DNA from: Nocardiopsis dassonvillei_B
GTDB lineage: Bacteria; Actinomycetota; Actinomycetes; Streptosporangiales; Streptosporangiaceae
Direction of reading: 5' to 3'
Length of the DNA: 64,000 nt
Assembly (NCBI RefSeq): GCF_964273065.1
Contig: NZ_OZ186815.1
Coordinates: 2,542,001-2,606,000 of the forward strand
A model generated the notes under the pieces. The model was not told where the DNA came from and ran no database searches. It saw nothing but the letters and a program-made list of their open reading frames with translations. A program made the translations under genes and the position numbers. Positions 23,600 to 32,833 of this stretch are shown here, one piece after another. Positions within the stretch are counted from its first letter, which is position 1; every line of letters starts with the position of its first letter.

Positions 23600-25360
23600 T
23601 TAGTCCTCGGTGTCCCAGCTCGGCGCCATGTCGCGCGCGTACTGGATGTTGTCGTTGCTGACGCCGGGTCCGACCATCGGCCAGACCATCGCGTCGTGGT
23701 TCACCGTGAAGTCGACGACGACGGGGACGTCGTTGATCGCCATGGCCTTCTCGATGGTGGCGTCGATGTCCTCGGCGCGCTCGCACCGCAGGCCGACACA
23801 ACCGTACGCCTCCGACAGCTTGACGAAGTCCGGAATGCGGACCTTCTCGTCCCGGGGCGAGGTCTGCAGGTCGGTGTTGGAGTAGCGGCCCTCGTAGAAC
23901 AGGGTCTGCCACTGCCGGACCATGCCCAGGTTGCCGTTGTTGACCACGGCGACCTTGACGGGGATGCCCTCGACGGCGCAGGTGGCCAGCTCCTGGTTGG
24001 TCATCTGGAAGCAGCCGTCGCCGTCGATGGACCAGACCACGCGGTCGGGGTCGCCGACCTTGGCGCCCAGCGCGGCGGGGACCGAGAAGCCCATGGTGCC
24101 CAGGCCGCCGGAGTTGACGAACGCGCCGGGGCGCTCGTAGCCGATGAACTGGGCGGCCCACATCTGGTGCTGGCCGACGCCCGCGACGTAGGTGGCCTCG
24201 GGGCCGACGACCTTGCCCAGGCGCTCGATGACCATCTGCGGGGCGAGGCTGCCGTCCTCGGGGACGTCGTAGCCCTTGGGGTAGGTCTCCCGCAGCCGGC
24301 CCAGCTGCTGCCACCAGGCCCCGTAGTCTCCGGCCCGGCCCTTCTCCTGGTCGGCGCGGACCGCGACCACCAGGTCGGCGAGCACCTCGCGGCAGTCGCC
24401 GACGATGGGGACGTCCGCGTGGCGGTTCTTGGAGATCTCGGCCGGGTCGATATCGGCGTGGACGATCTTCGCGTCGGGGGCGAAGCTGTCCAGGCGGCCG
24501 GTGACGCGGTCGTCGAAGCGGGCGCCCAGGGCGACGATGAGGTCGGCCTTCTGCAGCGCGCCGACGGCGGTGACGTCGCCGTGCATGCCCGGCATGCCGA
24601 CGAACTGGGGGTGGCTGTCGGGGAAGACGCCGCGGGCCATCAGCGTGGTGACGACGGGGACCCCGGTCAGCTCCGCGAGGATGCGCAGCTCGGCCGCGGC
24701 GCCGGCGCGCAGGACGCCGCCGCCGACGTACAGCACCGGGCGCCTGGCGTCCAGGATCATCCGGGCGGCCTCGCGGACCTGCTTGCCGTGCGGCTTGGTG
24801 ACCGGGCGGTAGCCGGGCAGGTCCAGGCGCTCGGGCCAGACGAACTCGGCACCGGCCTGGAGGGCGTCCTTGGAGATGTCGACCAGCACCGGGCCGGGGC
24901 GGCCGCTGGAGGCGATGTGGAAGGCCTCGGCGACGGTGCGCGGGATGTCGCGCACGTCCTTGACCAGGAAGTTGTGCTTGGTGATCGGCATCGTGATGCC
25001 GCAGATGTCCGCCTCCTGGAAGGCGTCCGTGCCGATCATCGGGGAGGCGACCTGGCCGGTGATGGCGACCATCGGGACCGAGTCCATGTAGGCGTCGGCC
25101 AGGGGGGTCACCAGGTTCGTGGCGCCGGGGCCGCTGGTCGCCATGCAGACGCCGGGTCGGCCGGTGGCGTACGCGTAGCCCTCGGCGGCATGACCGGCGC
25201 CCTGCTCGTGGCGCATGAGGATGTGGCGCACCTTCGCGGAGTCGTAGAGGGGGTCGTAGGCGGGGAGGATGGCGCCCCCGGGAATCCCGAAGACGGTGTC
25301 GACACCGACCTGCTCCAGCGACCTGATCAGCGATTGTGCGCCGGTCATCTGCTCGGTCAT
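23600..25360 (-). CDS. ilvB: Acetolactate synthase large (catalytic) subunit
   Basis: 586 residues. The ThDP- and FAD-dependent enzyme makes acetolactate from pyruvate and acetohydroxybutyrate from pyruvate plus 2-oxobutyrate. The catalytic glutamate lies in RHEQGAGHAAEGYAYATG. ISKDALQAG and VARFDDRVTGRL-type segments mark the middle domain, and the ThDP motif is GDGCFQMTNQELAT ending VVNNGNLGMVRQWQ. ATG 25360 is chosen because GAAGGA lies seven bases upstream; GTG 25393 has none. Upstream is a leader peptide with attenuator and a dyad operator. Confidence 0.96.
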   Translation of the reverse strand: MTEQMTGAQSLIRSLEQVGVDTVFGIPGGAILPAYDPLYDSAKVRHILMRHEQGAGHAAEGYAYATGRPGVCMATSGPGATNLVTPLADAYMDSVPMVAITGQVASPMIGTDAFQEADICGITMPITKHNFLVKDVRDIPRTVAEAFHIASSGRPGPVLVDISKDALQAGAEFVWPERLDLPGYRPVTKPHGKQVREAARMILDARRPVLYVGGGVLRAGAAAELRILAELTGVPVVTTLMARGVFPDSHPQFVGMPGMHGDVTAVGALQKADLIVALGARFDDRVTGRLDSFAPDAKIVHADIDPAEISKNRHADVPIVGDCREVLADLVVAVRADQEKGRAGDYGAWWQQLGRLRETYPKGYDVPEDGSLAPQMVIERLGKVVGPEATYVAGVGQHQMWAAQFIGYERPGAFVNSGGLGTMGFSVPAALGAKVGDPDRVVWSIDGDGCFQMTNQELATCAVEGIPVKVAVVNNGNLGMVRQWQTLFYEGRYSNTDLQTSPRDEKVRIPDFVKLSEAYGCVGLRCERAEDIDATIEKAMAINDVPVVVDFTVNHDAMVWPMVGPGVSNDNIQYARDMAPSWDTED

Positions 25361-25446
25361 CTCAAGATCCTTCGCGAGGGTCCAGAGCGGCACGGGGGCT
25401 CTGGCGTCTGGTGGGTCTGACTCGTCGTGGTCTGGTGCGGCAATAA

Positions 25447-25515
25447 AAAAACCCCCACCGCCCGTGGCGGTCGAGGGGTGGCGCGCAGCAGAAGTGACTC
25501 AGTGGGCTGCGCGCC
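25447..25515 (-). promoter_or_regulatory. Transcription attenuator of ilvBNC
   Basis: On the minus strand, a perfect 10-bp hairpin (GGCGCGCAGC with GCTGCGCGCC, 25480-25515) encloses the leader-peptide stop codon in its loop. It is followed by a terminator hairpin (core ACCGCC/GGCGGT, with flanking CCCC/GGGG) and a run of T (25447-25478). The layout is the same as in front of cimA. Confidence 0.85.
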
Positions 25516-25549
25516 GACCAAGTACGAGAATCAGGGAGTTGCTCTTCAC
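25499..25549 (-). CDS. ilvB leader peptide
   Basis: A 16-codon ORF, MKSNSLILVLGRRAAH, with the run Leu-Ile-Leu-Val-Leu. The codons for GRRAAH form the 5' arm of the first attenuator hairpin. This is the expected layout for ribosome-stalling control by branched-chain aminoacyl-tRNAs, known for ilvB in other actinobacteria. The GTG start has GGGAG very close upstream. Confidence 0.85.
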   Translation of the reverse strand: MKSNSLILVLGRRAAH

Positions 25550-25601
25550 GCTCCCAACCTTGGCCGAAGATGCGTCCACCCGTCAACAAGAACTTCATAT
25601 T

Positions 25602-25618
25602 GTCTCGAATCGTGAGAC
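25602..25618. promoter_or_regulatory. Dyad operator upstream of ilvB
   Basis: GTCTC-GAATCGT-GAGAC is a 5-bp inverted repeat with 7-bp spacer, 53 bp before the leader peptide. A minus-strand ATGACA and a GACAAT hexamer lie 19 bp apart across it, so it could overlap the promoter. Confidence 0.6.
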
Positions 25619-25691
25619 GTCGATGTCATCATACGGCCGCCCGCGCCTCCCCCGCACCCCCCTGACCAGGATGAATGCGAAAAAAGCCCCC

Positions 25692-25717
25692 GTCACGTGT
25701 AACACAGAACACGTGAC
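25692..25717 (-). terminator. Terminator of the Rpn-like gene
   Basis: GTCACGTGT and ACACGTGAC form a 9-bp perfect stem. On the minus strand it is followed by GGGGGCTTTTTTCG, giving a good intrinsic terminator. Confidence 0.75.
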
Positions 25718-25748
25718 AGGGACCTTGGGGTCCGGCCGTTAGCCCGGC

Positions 25749-26660
25749 TTAACGGGCCTCGTCGGAACGCTCGCCGAAGAGGTCCCCGACCCGCTCGGCA
25801 CCGCCCACCCTGGCGAGCCAGACGTCCAGCAGGCCCAGGTCGGTCGTGCCCTCGATGCGCTTCCGTGCCTCCTCTGAGACCTCGATGCCCCTGGCCCCGA
25901 GCACCGTGAGCACCGCCTCGGCCTTGCCCTCCGCCTTGCCCTTGGCTTCTCCCTCGCGGAAGAGACGTCCGACGAACTCGGTCTTGAACTCGTAGTCCTT
26001 CAGCTTCATGAGCGTCTCCAGGATTCCGGGGGCCGTGGCCGTCAGGGCCGCGAGCACATAGTCAGAGTACAGCGAGGTGGACGGGCCATCGAGGCTCTTC
26101 AGTGCCTCGTTCAACGCGGACAGCACGGCCTCGTCCTCGCCCACGGGCGGGTTGTTCGCCAGGGACAGGATGGTCAGCATCGGCCGGGCCGCAGCCGTCT
26201 CCGGGTCGGTGATCGGCTGGAGGGTGTCCAGGGCCAGGACCAGGGGTCGGATCTCACCACACCCCAGATCGATGGGCTCGGCGAAGTGCCCGGCCAGCGA
26301 CGACGTGGGGGTGAGCACCAGGAGCGCCACCGGGCACTCCAGGCGCATGCGGGTGTTGGCCACGTAGGCGGGCCAGCGGTAGTACTTGCGGTCGTCCCGC
26401 TTGTTCTGCGGCTCGACGATGATCGCCAGAGCCGCAACCGGGTCGTCCCCCTTCTCATGTGGGTGGGGCGGCCGTTCGCAGACCACCACCGAGTCGGAGG
26501 TCAGCCGGGTCACGGCCGTGCTGGTGGCCTCGGCGGCGTCGCAGCGGACGCGGGTGAACTCCGGCAGGGGTTCACCGGTGAGTTCACGGAGGAGCTCCAC
26601 CGCGGACGCCGGATCGTGGCGGATCAGGTCGAGTGGGAACTCGTGCTTGAGGGAAGGCAT
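25749..26660 (-). CDS. Rpn/transposase-like PD-(D/E)XK family protein
   Basis: 303 residues. The centre VVVCERPP, AALAIIVEPQNKRDDRKYYRW and LECPVALLVL fits the PD-(D/E)XK nuclease core of the Rpn (recombination-promoting nuclease) family, with an E-x-Q in place of the usual E-x-K. The C-terminus has FVGRLFREGEAKGKAEGKAE and then VLGARGIEVSEEARKRIEGT, the glycine-spaced charged tail typical of these proteins. ATG 26660 (MPSLKHEFPLDLIRHDPAS) is chosen over the longer frame because it matches the usual family start. Members are often numerous in actinomycete genomes. Biological role is unproven. Confidence 0.7.
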   Translation of the reverse strand: MPSLKHEFPLDLIRHDPASAVELLRELTGEPLPEFTRVRCDAAEATSTAVTRLTSDSVVVCERPPHPHEKGDDPVAALAIIVEPQNKRDDRKYYRWPAYVANTRMRLECPVALLVLTPTSSLAGHFAEPIDLGCGEIRPLVLALDTLQPITDPETAAARPMLTILSLANNPPVGEDEAVLSALNEALKSLDGPSTSLYSDYVLAALTATAPGILETLMKLKDYEFKTEFVGRLFREGEAKGKAEGKAEAVLTVLGARGIEVSEEARKRIEGTTDLGLLDVWLARVGGAERVGDLFGERSDEAR

Positions 26661-26762
26661 ACCGGAAAAGTAGCGAGCACACCAGTGTTCCCGCAGGTGA
26701 ACGGCGCTATTTCCACATTGGTTACGAATTGCCCTACAGGACGGCACGGGCCGGGCGGCGGG

Positions 26763-28106
26763 TCAGCGGCGCAGCGCGCGGGCCACCTCCCGCGCCGCCC
26801 GGCGGCCGCTGGACAGGGCGCCCCCGAGGTCGCCGTTGCGCGGGAAGTCCGCGGTCTCCGTTCCGGCCCAGTGCACCCGGCCCACGGGACGCCGCAGCAC
26901 CGGGCCGTACTCGGTCAGGAACCCGGGCGGCATGGGCGACCGGTAGGCGGCATTGTAGGGACCCGTGTCCGGGAAGGTCTCCGCCACCGCCAGGGGCTTG
27001 GCGCCCATCGGTCCGAAGGCGCGGGCCAGGTTCTCCAGGAGCAGGCCCCGGTGGAGCGCCGGTTGGTCCACCGCGTCCTGGTCGGCGCCCAGCGGTGCGT
27101 GCTCGCCGAACGTGTAGGTGAACGCCAGCAGCCGCCCGTGGGAGGAGTCCGAGGGGCTGAGGTCGCAGCACCAGGCCGGGACCCCGTCGTCGAAGAAGAC
27201 CTGGCCGGACAGCCCGAAGTTGCGCCAGAACGGCCTCCAGTAGACCAGCTCCGTCAGGACGACCCCGGCCTGCGGCCACTGCCGCTGCATGCGCAGCCGG
27301 CGCCCCGACAGCCGGGGTGAGAACCCGATCCGGTCCGCGTCGGCGGGCGACAGGGCCAGCACGACCCGGTCGGCGGCGCACACGCCCCAGTCGCCGCTGA
27401 CCCGCACCCCGTCCTCGTCCTGCTCGACCAGATCGACGTGGTGCCCGGTGCGGACCTCCACCCCCATCCGCCGTAGCAGGAGGCGGGCGTCCAGGAGGAA
27501 CAGCGGCTCCTCCTGGGCCGGGTCCGGGCCCGAGTGGGCGAGCAGCCACAGCAGGCTCACCCGCCCCGCGGGCAGGGCTGCCTCCAGGGTGAGGGACTCC
27601 TCCAGCGGTTCGAGCGCCCCCGCGTCGGCGGCATGCTCGCGGAGCCAGGAGCGGGCGGTCTGGGCGTCGAGGTCGCGGGCCTTCGCCGAGTTCCACGGGT
27701 CCGCGAAGTCGATGCCCTCGGCGAGCCTGCCGAACCTGTCCAGCAGCCACTCGTTGTGGAAGCGGTTCCACCACGGGAACGAGACGGGCAGGTTGTCGCG
27801 GCTGGCCGAGACCTCGCCGTCCTCGCCGACCCGCAGGTCCCTCAGGTCGCCCCGCCCGGGGATCTCCTCCAGCGGGACGTCCAGCTCCCCGGCCAGCTCC
27901 AGCAGCTCGGACTCGCCGCGCCGGACGGCCATGGGGACCGGGGAGAGCCCTTCGACGCCGGCCGGCACCGGGGCCTCCACCCGGCCGCCCGGGCCCGACG
28001 CCCCGTCGAGCACCACGACCGGGCCGACGCCCGTCTCCCGGAGCTCCCGGGCCGCCGCCAGCCCTGCCATCCCGGCCCCCACGACGACGACCTTCGCCCG
28101 CTCCAT
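26763..28106 (-). CDS. FAD-dependent amine oxidase family protein
   Basis: 447 residues. The N-terminal dinucleotide-binding motif VVVVGAGMAGLAAARELRE is followed by GPGGRVEA, the flavin monoamine oxidase GG-motif region. The C-terminal FAD-binding pattern VHWAGTETADFPRNGDLGGA closes the fold. No signal peptide is seen, so it is cytosolic. Substrates of this family include amines, amino acids and carotenoid-like polyenes; nothing nearby identifies one. ATG 28106 starts the Rossmann strand directly. Confidence 0.88.
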   Translation of the reverse strand: MERAKVVVVGAGMAGLAAARELRETGVGPVVVLDGASGPGGRVEAPVPAGVEGLSPVPMAVRRGESELLELAGELDVPLEEIPGRGDLRDLRVGEDGEVSASRDNLPVSFPWWNRFHNEWLLDRFGRLAEGIDFADPWNSAKARDLDAQTARSWLREHAADAGALEPLEESLTLEAALPAGRVSLLWLLAHSGPDPAQEEPLFLLDARLLLRRMGVEVRTGHHVDLVEQDEDGVRVSGDWGVCAADRVVLALSPADADRIGFSPRLSGRRLRMQRQWPQAGVVLTELVYWRPFWRNFGLSGQVFFDDGVPAWCCDLSPSDSSHGRLLAFTYTFGEHAPLGADQDAVDQPALHRGLLLENLARAFGPMGAKPLAVAETFPDTGPYNAAYRSPMPPGFLTEYGPVLRRPVGRVHWAGTETADFPRNGDLGGALSSGRRAAREVARALRR

Positions 28107-28173
28107 CCGCGCCCCCGCACTCCCGCCCCGTGTCCGACCGGAGAACGTCCCGCCGACCGGCGGAGTTCCGGTG

Positions 28174-30879
28174 CTACAGGTTGGCGCCGGCCTCGCCGCC
28201 CACGAGGGACTCCACGCCGGAGGCCGCCATGGGGCGGGCCACCAGGAAGCCTTGGCCGCGGTCGCAGCCCATGGCCCGCAGGTGCTCCAGCTGCTCCGGC
28301 CGCTCGATGCCCTCGGCCACCACCTGCACGCCCAGGTCGCGGCCCAGCTGGATGATCGTGTGCGTGAGCAGCGTGACCGTGTCGTCGCGGCCCAGGTCGG
28401 CGATGAACGACGGGTCGACCTTGATGGCGTCCACGCTCAGCCTGCGCAGGTGCGCCAGCGAGGCGTACCCCATGCCGTAGTCGTCGATGGCCAGCTGCAC
28501 GCCCAGCTCCCGCAGCTCCGCCAGGTGCTGCACGGCCTCGCCCCCGCCGTCGAGCAGGACGTCCTCGTCCACCTCCAGGGTGAGCACCTCGGCGGACAGG
28601 CCCGAGTCGGCCAGCACCGACTCCACCGTCCGCACGAAGCGCGGCGACAGCACCTGCTTGACCGACAGGTTCACCGACAGGCCGATGTCCCAGTCCGACA
28701 CCCGCCACACCGCGACCTTCTCGCAGGCCTCCCGCAGGATCCACTCCCCCAGCGGCACGATCAGCCCGGACTCCTCGGCGGCGCCCAGGAACCCGTCCGG
28801 GCCCACCACCTCGCCGTCCCGGTTCCAGCGCACCAGCGCCTCCACCGACGTCACCCGGGAGGTGCCCAGGTCCACGATCGGCTGGTACTCCAGGAAGAAC
28901 TCCCCGTCGGCCAGCGCCCGGCGCAGCCGGATCTGCAGCTCCAGCCGGGAGACCACCGTGTCGTGCATGTGCGCCGCGTACACCTCGACGTTGCCCGGCC
29001 CGCGCTCCTTGGCCCGGGTCAGCGCCACGTCGGCGTTGCGCAGCAGGTCGCCGCTGTCGGTGTCCGGCTCGGCGAACGCCACCCCCAGGCTGGCCGTCAG
29101 CACCAGCTCCCGGTCGGCCACCTGGAACGGCTCCGAGGCGATCACCCGGCCCAACCTCTCGGCCAGGTCCACCACCCGCTGCGCCCGCGGGATCCCCTCG
29201 ATGAGGACCGCGAACTCGTCGCCGCCCCAGCGCGCCAGCGTCGCCCCCGGCTCCAGCTCCCCGCGCAGCCTGCGCGCCGCCTGCGCCAGCAGGTGGTCGC
29301 CGCGCACGTGCCCGGCGGAGTCGTTGACCGCGGTGAACCCGTCCAGGTCCAGGAAGAGCACGGCGATGTCGCCGGTGGGCTCGTCGCTGATGGCCCGGTG
29401 CGCCAGCACGTCGCTGGCCCGCTCCTCCAGGTAGGCGCGGTTCGGCAGCCCCGTCACCCCGTCGTGGAAGGTCAGGTGCTCGACCTCGTCCTGGAGCGCC
29501 ACCTGGGCGCTGATGTCGCGGGTGGTCACCAGCAGCCGGTCCGGCTCGGCCGGCTGCTCGTACAGCGAGACCGTGGACTCGGTGTGCCGCCAGGTGCCGT
29601 CCGCGGCGCGCACCCGCAGCCGCAGGTGGACGCCCTTGCCGTCGCGCTCGTCGAACAGTGCGGTGACCGCCTCGGTCCGCTCCATGTCCTCGGGGTGGAT
29701 GAGCGCCGTCACCGGCGCGGCCAGCACGTCGTCCAGCCGGTACCCGAACGCCTCGGCGGTGCCCGGGCTGACGTAGTACACCCCGCCGTCGCGGTCCAGC
29801 ACCAGGATGACGTCGCCGCTGTTGCGGGCCAGCTCGTGGAAGTGCCCCTCGCGGTTGCGCACCATCCGGGTGAGGGTCGCGTTCTCCTCCAGCATCCCGA
29901 GGATGCGCACCAGCAGCACCACCACCGCGGTCCCCGCCGCCAGCGGCAGCACCGGGGCCACCCCCGGCAGCCGCAGGCCCGCCACCGTGAGCACCACCGC
30001 GGCGATCGCGACCGCGCCCACCGCGGCCAGCTCCGGGGCGAACCGGTACAGGCCCCGGCCGGTGATCTTCCGCGGCCGGGCGCCGGGCCGGTGCTCCACC
30101 AGCCACGGCAGCGCGCCCATCAGCGCGAACCCCAGGAAGCGGACCGGGTGTTCCAGCCCGCCCGCCACCGGGGGCCCGGTCAGGCGGGTGATGGCGCCGA
30201 TCATGTCCGCGGCGGCGATGACGATGAGTGCGCCGATCGCCAGCAGCACCGCGCGCCGGGTGCTGTGCGGCGACATGAAGACCAGCGGGACCAGCAGGCA
30301 CAGCACCGCGATGTCGGCCACGGGGTACACCAGGGCGAACCCCAGCACCCCCGCGCCCTCGCCCAGCTCGTGGTACAGCGGCGAGAACAGCAGCACCCAC
30401 ACCACGGAGAACACGGCGGCCGCGCACACGTAGCTGTCGGTGATGTGCCGCAGGGCGGTGCGCAGTCCGCCGGGCCACGGGGCGAAACGGGTGAAGCCCA
30501 CCACGAAGAGGGGCAGCGCCGCCAGGGAGAACAGGTCCCCCAGGGTCAGGGACAGCACCGATCCGGAGCTGAGCAGCCGGGTGATGCCGTGGGTGACCCC
30601 GCCCGCGCACCAGGCGAGCGCGGCGAAGCCGAGGTTGCGCAGTGCCGCGGGCCCGTCCGCGCCGTCGGCGTGCGCCGCACGGTCGGCGCCGGTCGCCGCC
30701 CAGCGGCGGGACGCCAGCAGCAGGGACACGCCGGCCGCTCCCGCGGCCGCGGAGGCGGGCCACTCGCCGAGCAGGGTCGCGACCGTGCCGTCCCCCACGG
30801 GGACCAGGGTCGCCGCGACATAGACGAGGAACAGGACGACGAGCCCGCTGACCGACAGGCGACGTGCCCGGGTTCCCAT
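28174..30879 (-). CDS. Membrane PAS-GGDEF-EAL c-di-GMP turnover protein
   Basis: 901 residues. About eight N-terminal transmembrane helices (1-350) lead to a PAS domain (about 355-475, HFHELARNSGDVILVLD), a diguanylate cyclase domain with intact RWGGDEFAVL (near 550) and an EAL phosphodiesterase domain (VEALVRW near 680, IDDYGMGYASL, IKVDPSFI, AEGIERPEQL). Both active sites look complete. The product-inhibition RxxD before GGDEF is replaced by EPGA, so the cyclase may lack feedback. The start at 30879 has GGGAGGT five bases upstream. The 5' region up to gatB is 418 bp. Confidence 0.92.
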   Translation of the reverse strand: MGTRARRLSVSGLVVLFLVYVAATLVPVGDGTVATLLGEWPASAAAGAAGVSLLLASRRWAATGADRAAHADGADGPAALRNLGFAALAWCAGGVTHGITRLLSSGSVLSLTLGDLFSLAALPLFVVGFTRFAPWPGGLRTALRHITDSYVCAAAVFSVVWVLLFSPLYHELGEGAGVLGFALVYPVADIAVLCLLVPLVFMSPHSTRRAVLLAIGALIVIAAADMIGAITRLTGPPVAGGLEHPVRFLGFALMGALPWLVEHRPGARPRKITGRGLYRFAPELAAVGAVAIAAVVLTVAGLRLPGVAPVLPLAAGTAVVVLLVRILGMLEENATLTRMVRNREGHFHELARNSGDVILVLDRDGGVYYVSPGTAEAFGYRLDDVLAAPVTALIHPEDMERTEAVTALFDERDGKGVHLRLRVRAADGTWRHTESTVSLYEQPAEPDRLLVTTRDISAQVALQDEVEHLTFHDGVTGLPNRAYLEERASDVLAHRAISDEPTGDIAVLFLDLDGFTAVNDSAGHVRGDHLLAQAARRLRGELEPGATLARWGGDEFAVLIEGIPRAQRVVDLAERLGRVIASEPFQVADRELVLTASLGVAFAEPDTDSGDLLRNADVALTRAKERGPGNVEVYAAHMHDTVVSRLELQIRLRRALADGEFFLEYQPIVDLGTSRVTSVEALVRWNRDGEVVGPDGFLGAAEESGLIVPLGEWILREACEKVAVWRVSDWDIGLSVNLSVKQVLSPRFVRTVESVLADSGLSAEVLTLEVDEDVLLDGGGEAVQHLAELRELGVQLAIDDYGMGYASLAHLRRLSVDAIKVDPSFIADLGRDDTVTLLTHTIIQLGRDLGVQVVAEGIERPEQLEHLRAMGCDRGQGFLVARPMAASGVESLVGGEAGANL

Positions 30880-31270
30880 TACCGACCTCCCAGTGGGCGA
30901 GCAGTGGACTCCGCGGCGGATCGCCGCGGACGCGCTCTCTCCTCGGACATGGAGCACCCACCTCGCGTCGTGACGGCTCCGGGCGCTCTCGGGCGTCCGG
31001 CGCGCGGACCGCCGAGCTCGCGGGACCGGGGCGGACCGGTGGCGGGCGGGCGGCATCGACCGCGGCACCACCGTGCGATCGCAACCCTACGCAACCAAGG
31101 TCACATGGCGATTGAGGACCGGACGAGAGATGACGACGGTGTCGTCACCCACCGTGACCGCCGTTGCGGACGCCCGGCTCCCCGGTGCTCACAGGGCGCG
31201 CCGCGGTTCCCCTCCCGGAACCGCGGCACACCCATGAACCCTAGGGGATGCGCGACGGGCCCCGTCACGC
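30880..31270. other. Intergenic region between gatB and the GGDEF-EAL gene
   Basis: About 390 bp without a convincing ORF. It should contain the promoter of the GGDEF-EAL gene on the minus strand. The AT-richer stretch around 31075-31140 is the only candidate; no clear -35/-10 pair was identified. Confidence 0.5.
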
Positions 31271-31289
31271 GCCCGGCGTGGCGCCGGGC
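31271..31289 (-). terminator. gatB terminator
   Basis: GCCCGGCG-TGG-CGCCGGGC is an 8-bp perfect stem with a 3-base loop, 8 bp after the gatB stop. Confidence 0.55.
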
Positions 31290-31297
31290 ACACCGGG

Positions 31298-32833
31298 TCA
31301 GGCGACGCCCAGCTTCTCCAGGATCAGCTGGCGGGCGCGTCCGGCGTCGGCCTGGCCCCGGGTCGCCTTCATGACGGCGCCGACCAGGGCCCCGGCCGCG
31401 GCGACCTTGCCGCCGCGCACCTTGTCGGCGGCGTCGGGGTCGGCGGCGATGGCGGCGTCGACGGCCGCGCCCAGGGCGCCGTCGTCGCTGACGACCTTGA
31501 GACCGCGGGCCTCCACGACCTCGTCGGGCTCGCCCTCACCGGCCAGCACGCCCTCGACGACCTGGCGGGCCAGCTTGTTGGTGAGCGTGCCCTCGGCGAC
31601 CAGGGCGATGATCCGGGCGACCTGGGCGGGGGTGATCGGCAGGGCCGCCAGCTCCACCTCCTGCTCCGTGGCGCGGCGCGACAGCTCGTTCAGCCACAGC
31701 TTGCGGGCCTCCGCCGAGGGCGCCCCGGCGGCGACGGTCGCCTCCACCAGCTCGACGGCGTCGGCGTTGACCAGGTCGCGCAGCTCGGTGTCGCTCAGGT
31801 CCCACTCCGCGCGGATGCGGGCCCGCTTGGCGGCGGGCAGCTCCGGCAGGGTGGCGCGCAGCTCCTCGATCCACTCCCGGGACGGGGCGACCGGCACCAG
31901 GTCGGGGTCGGGGAAGTAGCGGTAGTCCTGCGCCTCCTCCTTGCTCCGGCCCGAGACGCTGGACCCGAGGTGCTCCTGGAAGTGGCGGGTCTCCTGGACG
32001 ACCCTGCCGCCCGACTTCAGCACGCCCGCCTGCCGCTCGATCTCGGAGCGGACGGCGCGCTCGACCGAGCGCAGGGAGTTGACGTTCTTGGTCTCGCTGC
32101 GGGTGCCCCACTCGCTCGCGCCGCGCTCGTTGATGGAGACGTTGACGTCGCAGCGCATGGAGCCCTCCTCCATGCGGACGTCGGAGATGCCCAGGGAGCG
32201 GACCAGGTCGCGCAGCTCGGCGGCGTAGGCGCGGGCCACCAGCGGGGCCAGCCCGCCGGTTCCGGTGATCGGCTTGGTGACGATCTCCAGCAGCGGGATG
32301 CCGGCGCGGTTGTAGTCGACGATGGAGTACTCGGCGCCGTGGATGCGACCGGTGGCCCCGCCCACGTGGGAGGTCTTGCCGGTGTCCTCCTCCATGTGGA
32401 CGCGCTCGATCTCCACCCGGAACTCGCGCGGGCCCTCGGGGGTGTCCACGGTCACGTCCAGGTACCCGTCGACGCAGATCGGCTCGTCGTACTGGGAGAT
32501 CTGGTAGTTCTTCGGCATGTCCGGGTAGAAGTAGTTCTTCCGGGCGAACCGGCCCCAGGGGGCGATGGAGCAGTTCAGCGCCAGGCCCAGGCGGATGGCG
32601 CCCTCGACGGCCTTGGCGTTGACCACCGGCAGGGAGCCGGGCAGCGCCAGGCAGACCGGGCACACCTGGGTGTTGGGCGCCGCCCCGAACCCGGTCGGGC
32701 AGGAGCAGAACATCTTCGAAGCGGTACCCAGCTCGATGTGGGTCTCCAGACCGAGCACCGGCTCGTATTCGGCCAGTGCCTGCTCGTAGGCCACCGGGCC
32801 GCCGTTCGTGGTGGGAGTCACCGCGTGGGCCAT
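31298..32833 (-). CDS. gatB: Aspartyl/glutamyl-tRNA amidotransferase subunit B
   Basis: 511 residues. It is the kinase/tRNA-binding subunit of GatCAB, which converts Glu-tRNAGln (and Asp-tRNAAsn) to the amide form. The sequence has YEPVLGLETHIELGTASKMF, zinc-site cysteines CSCPTGFG and CPVCLALPGSLP, and FARKNYFYPDMPKNYQISQY. The C-terminal GatB/YqeY domain ends near residue 510. It is separated from gatC and gatA (38.7-40.5 kb) by four oppositely oriented surface-protein genes, whereas gatCAB is commonly contiguous in actinobacteria. Confidence 0.96.
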   Translation of the reverse strand: MAHAVTPTTNGGPVAYEQALAEYEPVLGLETHIELGTASKMFCSCPTGFGAAPNTQVCPVCLALPGSLPVVNAKAVEGAIRLGLALNCSIAPWGRFARKNYFYPDMPKNYQISQYDEPICVDGYLDVTVDTPEGPREFRVEIERVHMEEDTGKTSHVGGATGRIHGAEYSIVDYNRAGIPLLEIVTKPITGTGGLAPLVARAYAAELRDLVRSLGISDVRMEEGSMRCDVNVSINERGASEWGTRSETKNVNSLRSVERAVRSEIERQAGVLKSGGRVVQETRHFQEHLGSSVSGRSKEEAQDYRYFPDPDLVPVAPSREWIEELRATLPELPAAKRARIRAEWDLSDTELRDLVNADAVELVEATVAAGAPSAEARKLWLNELSRRATEQEVELAALPITPAQVARIIALVAEGTLTNKLARQVVEGVLAGEGEPDEVVEARGLKVVSDDGALGAAVDAAIAADPDAADKVRGGKVAAAGALVGAVMKATRGQADAGRARQLILEKLGVA

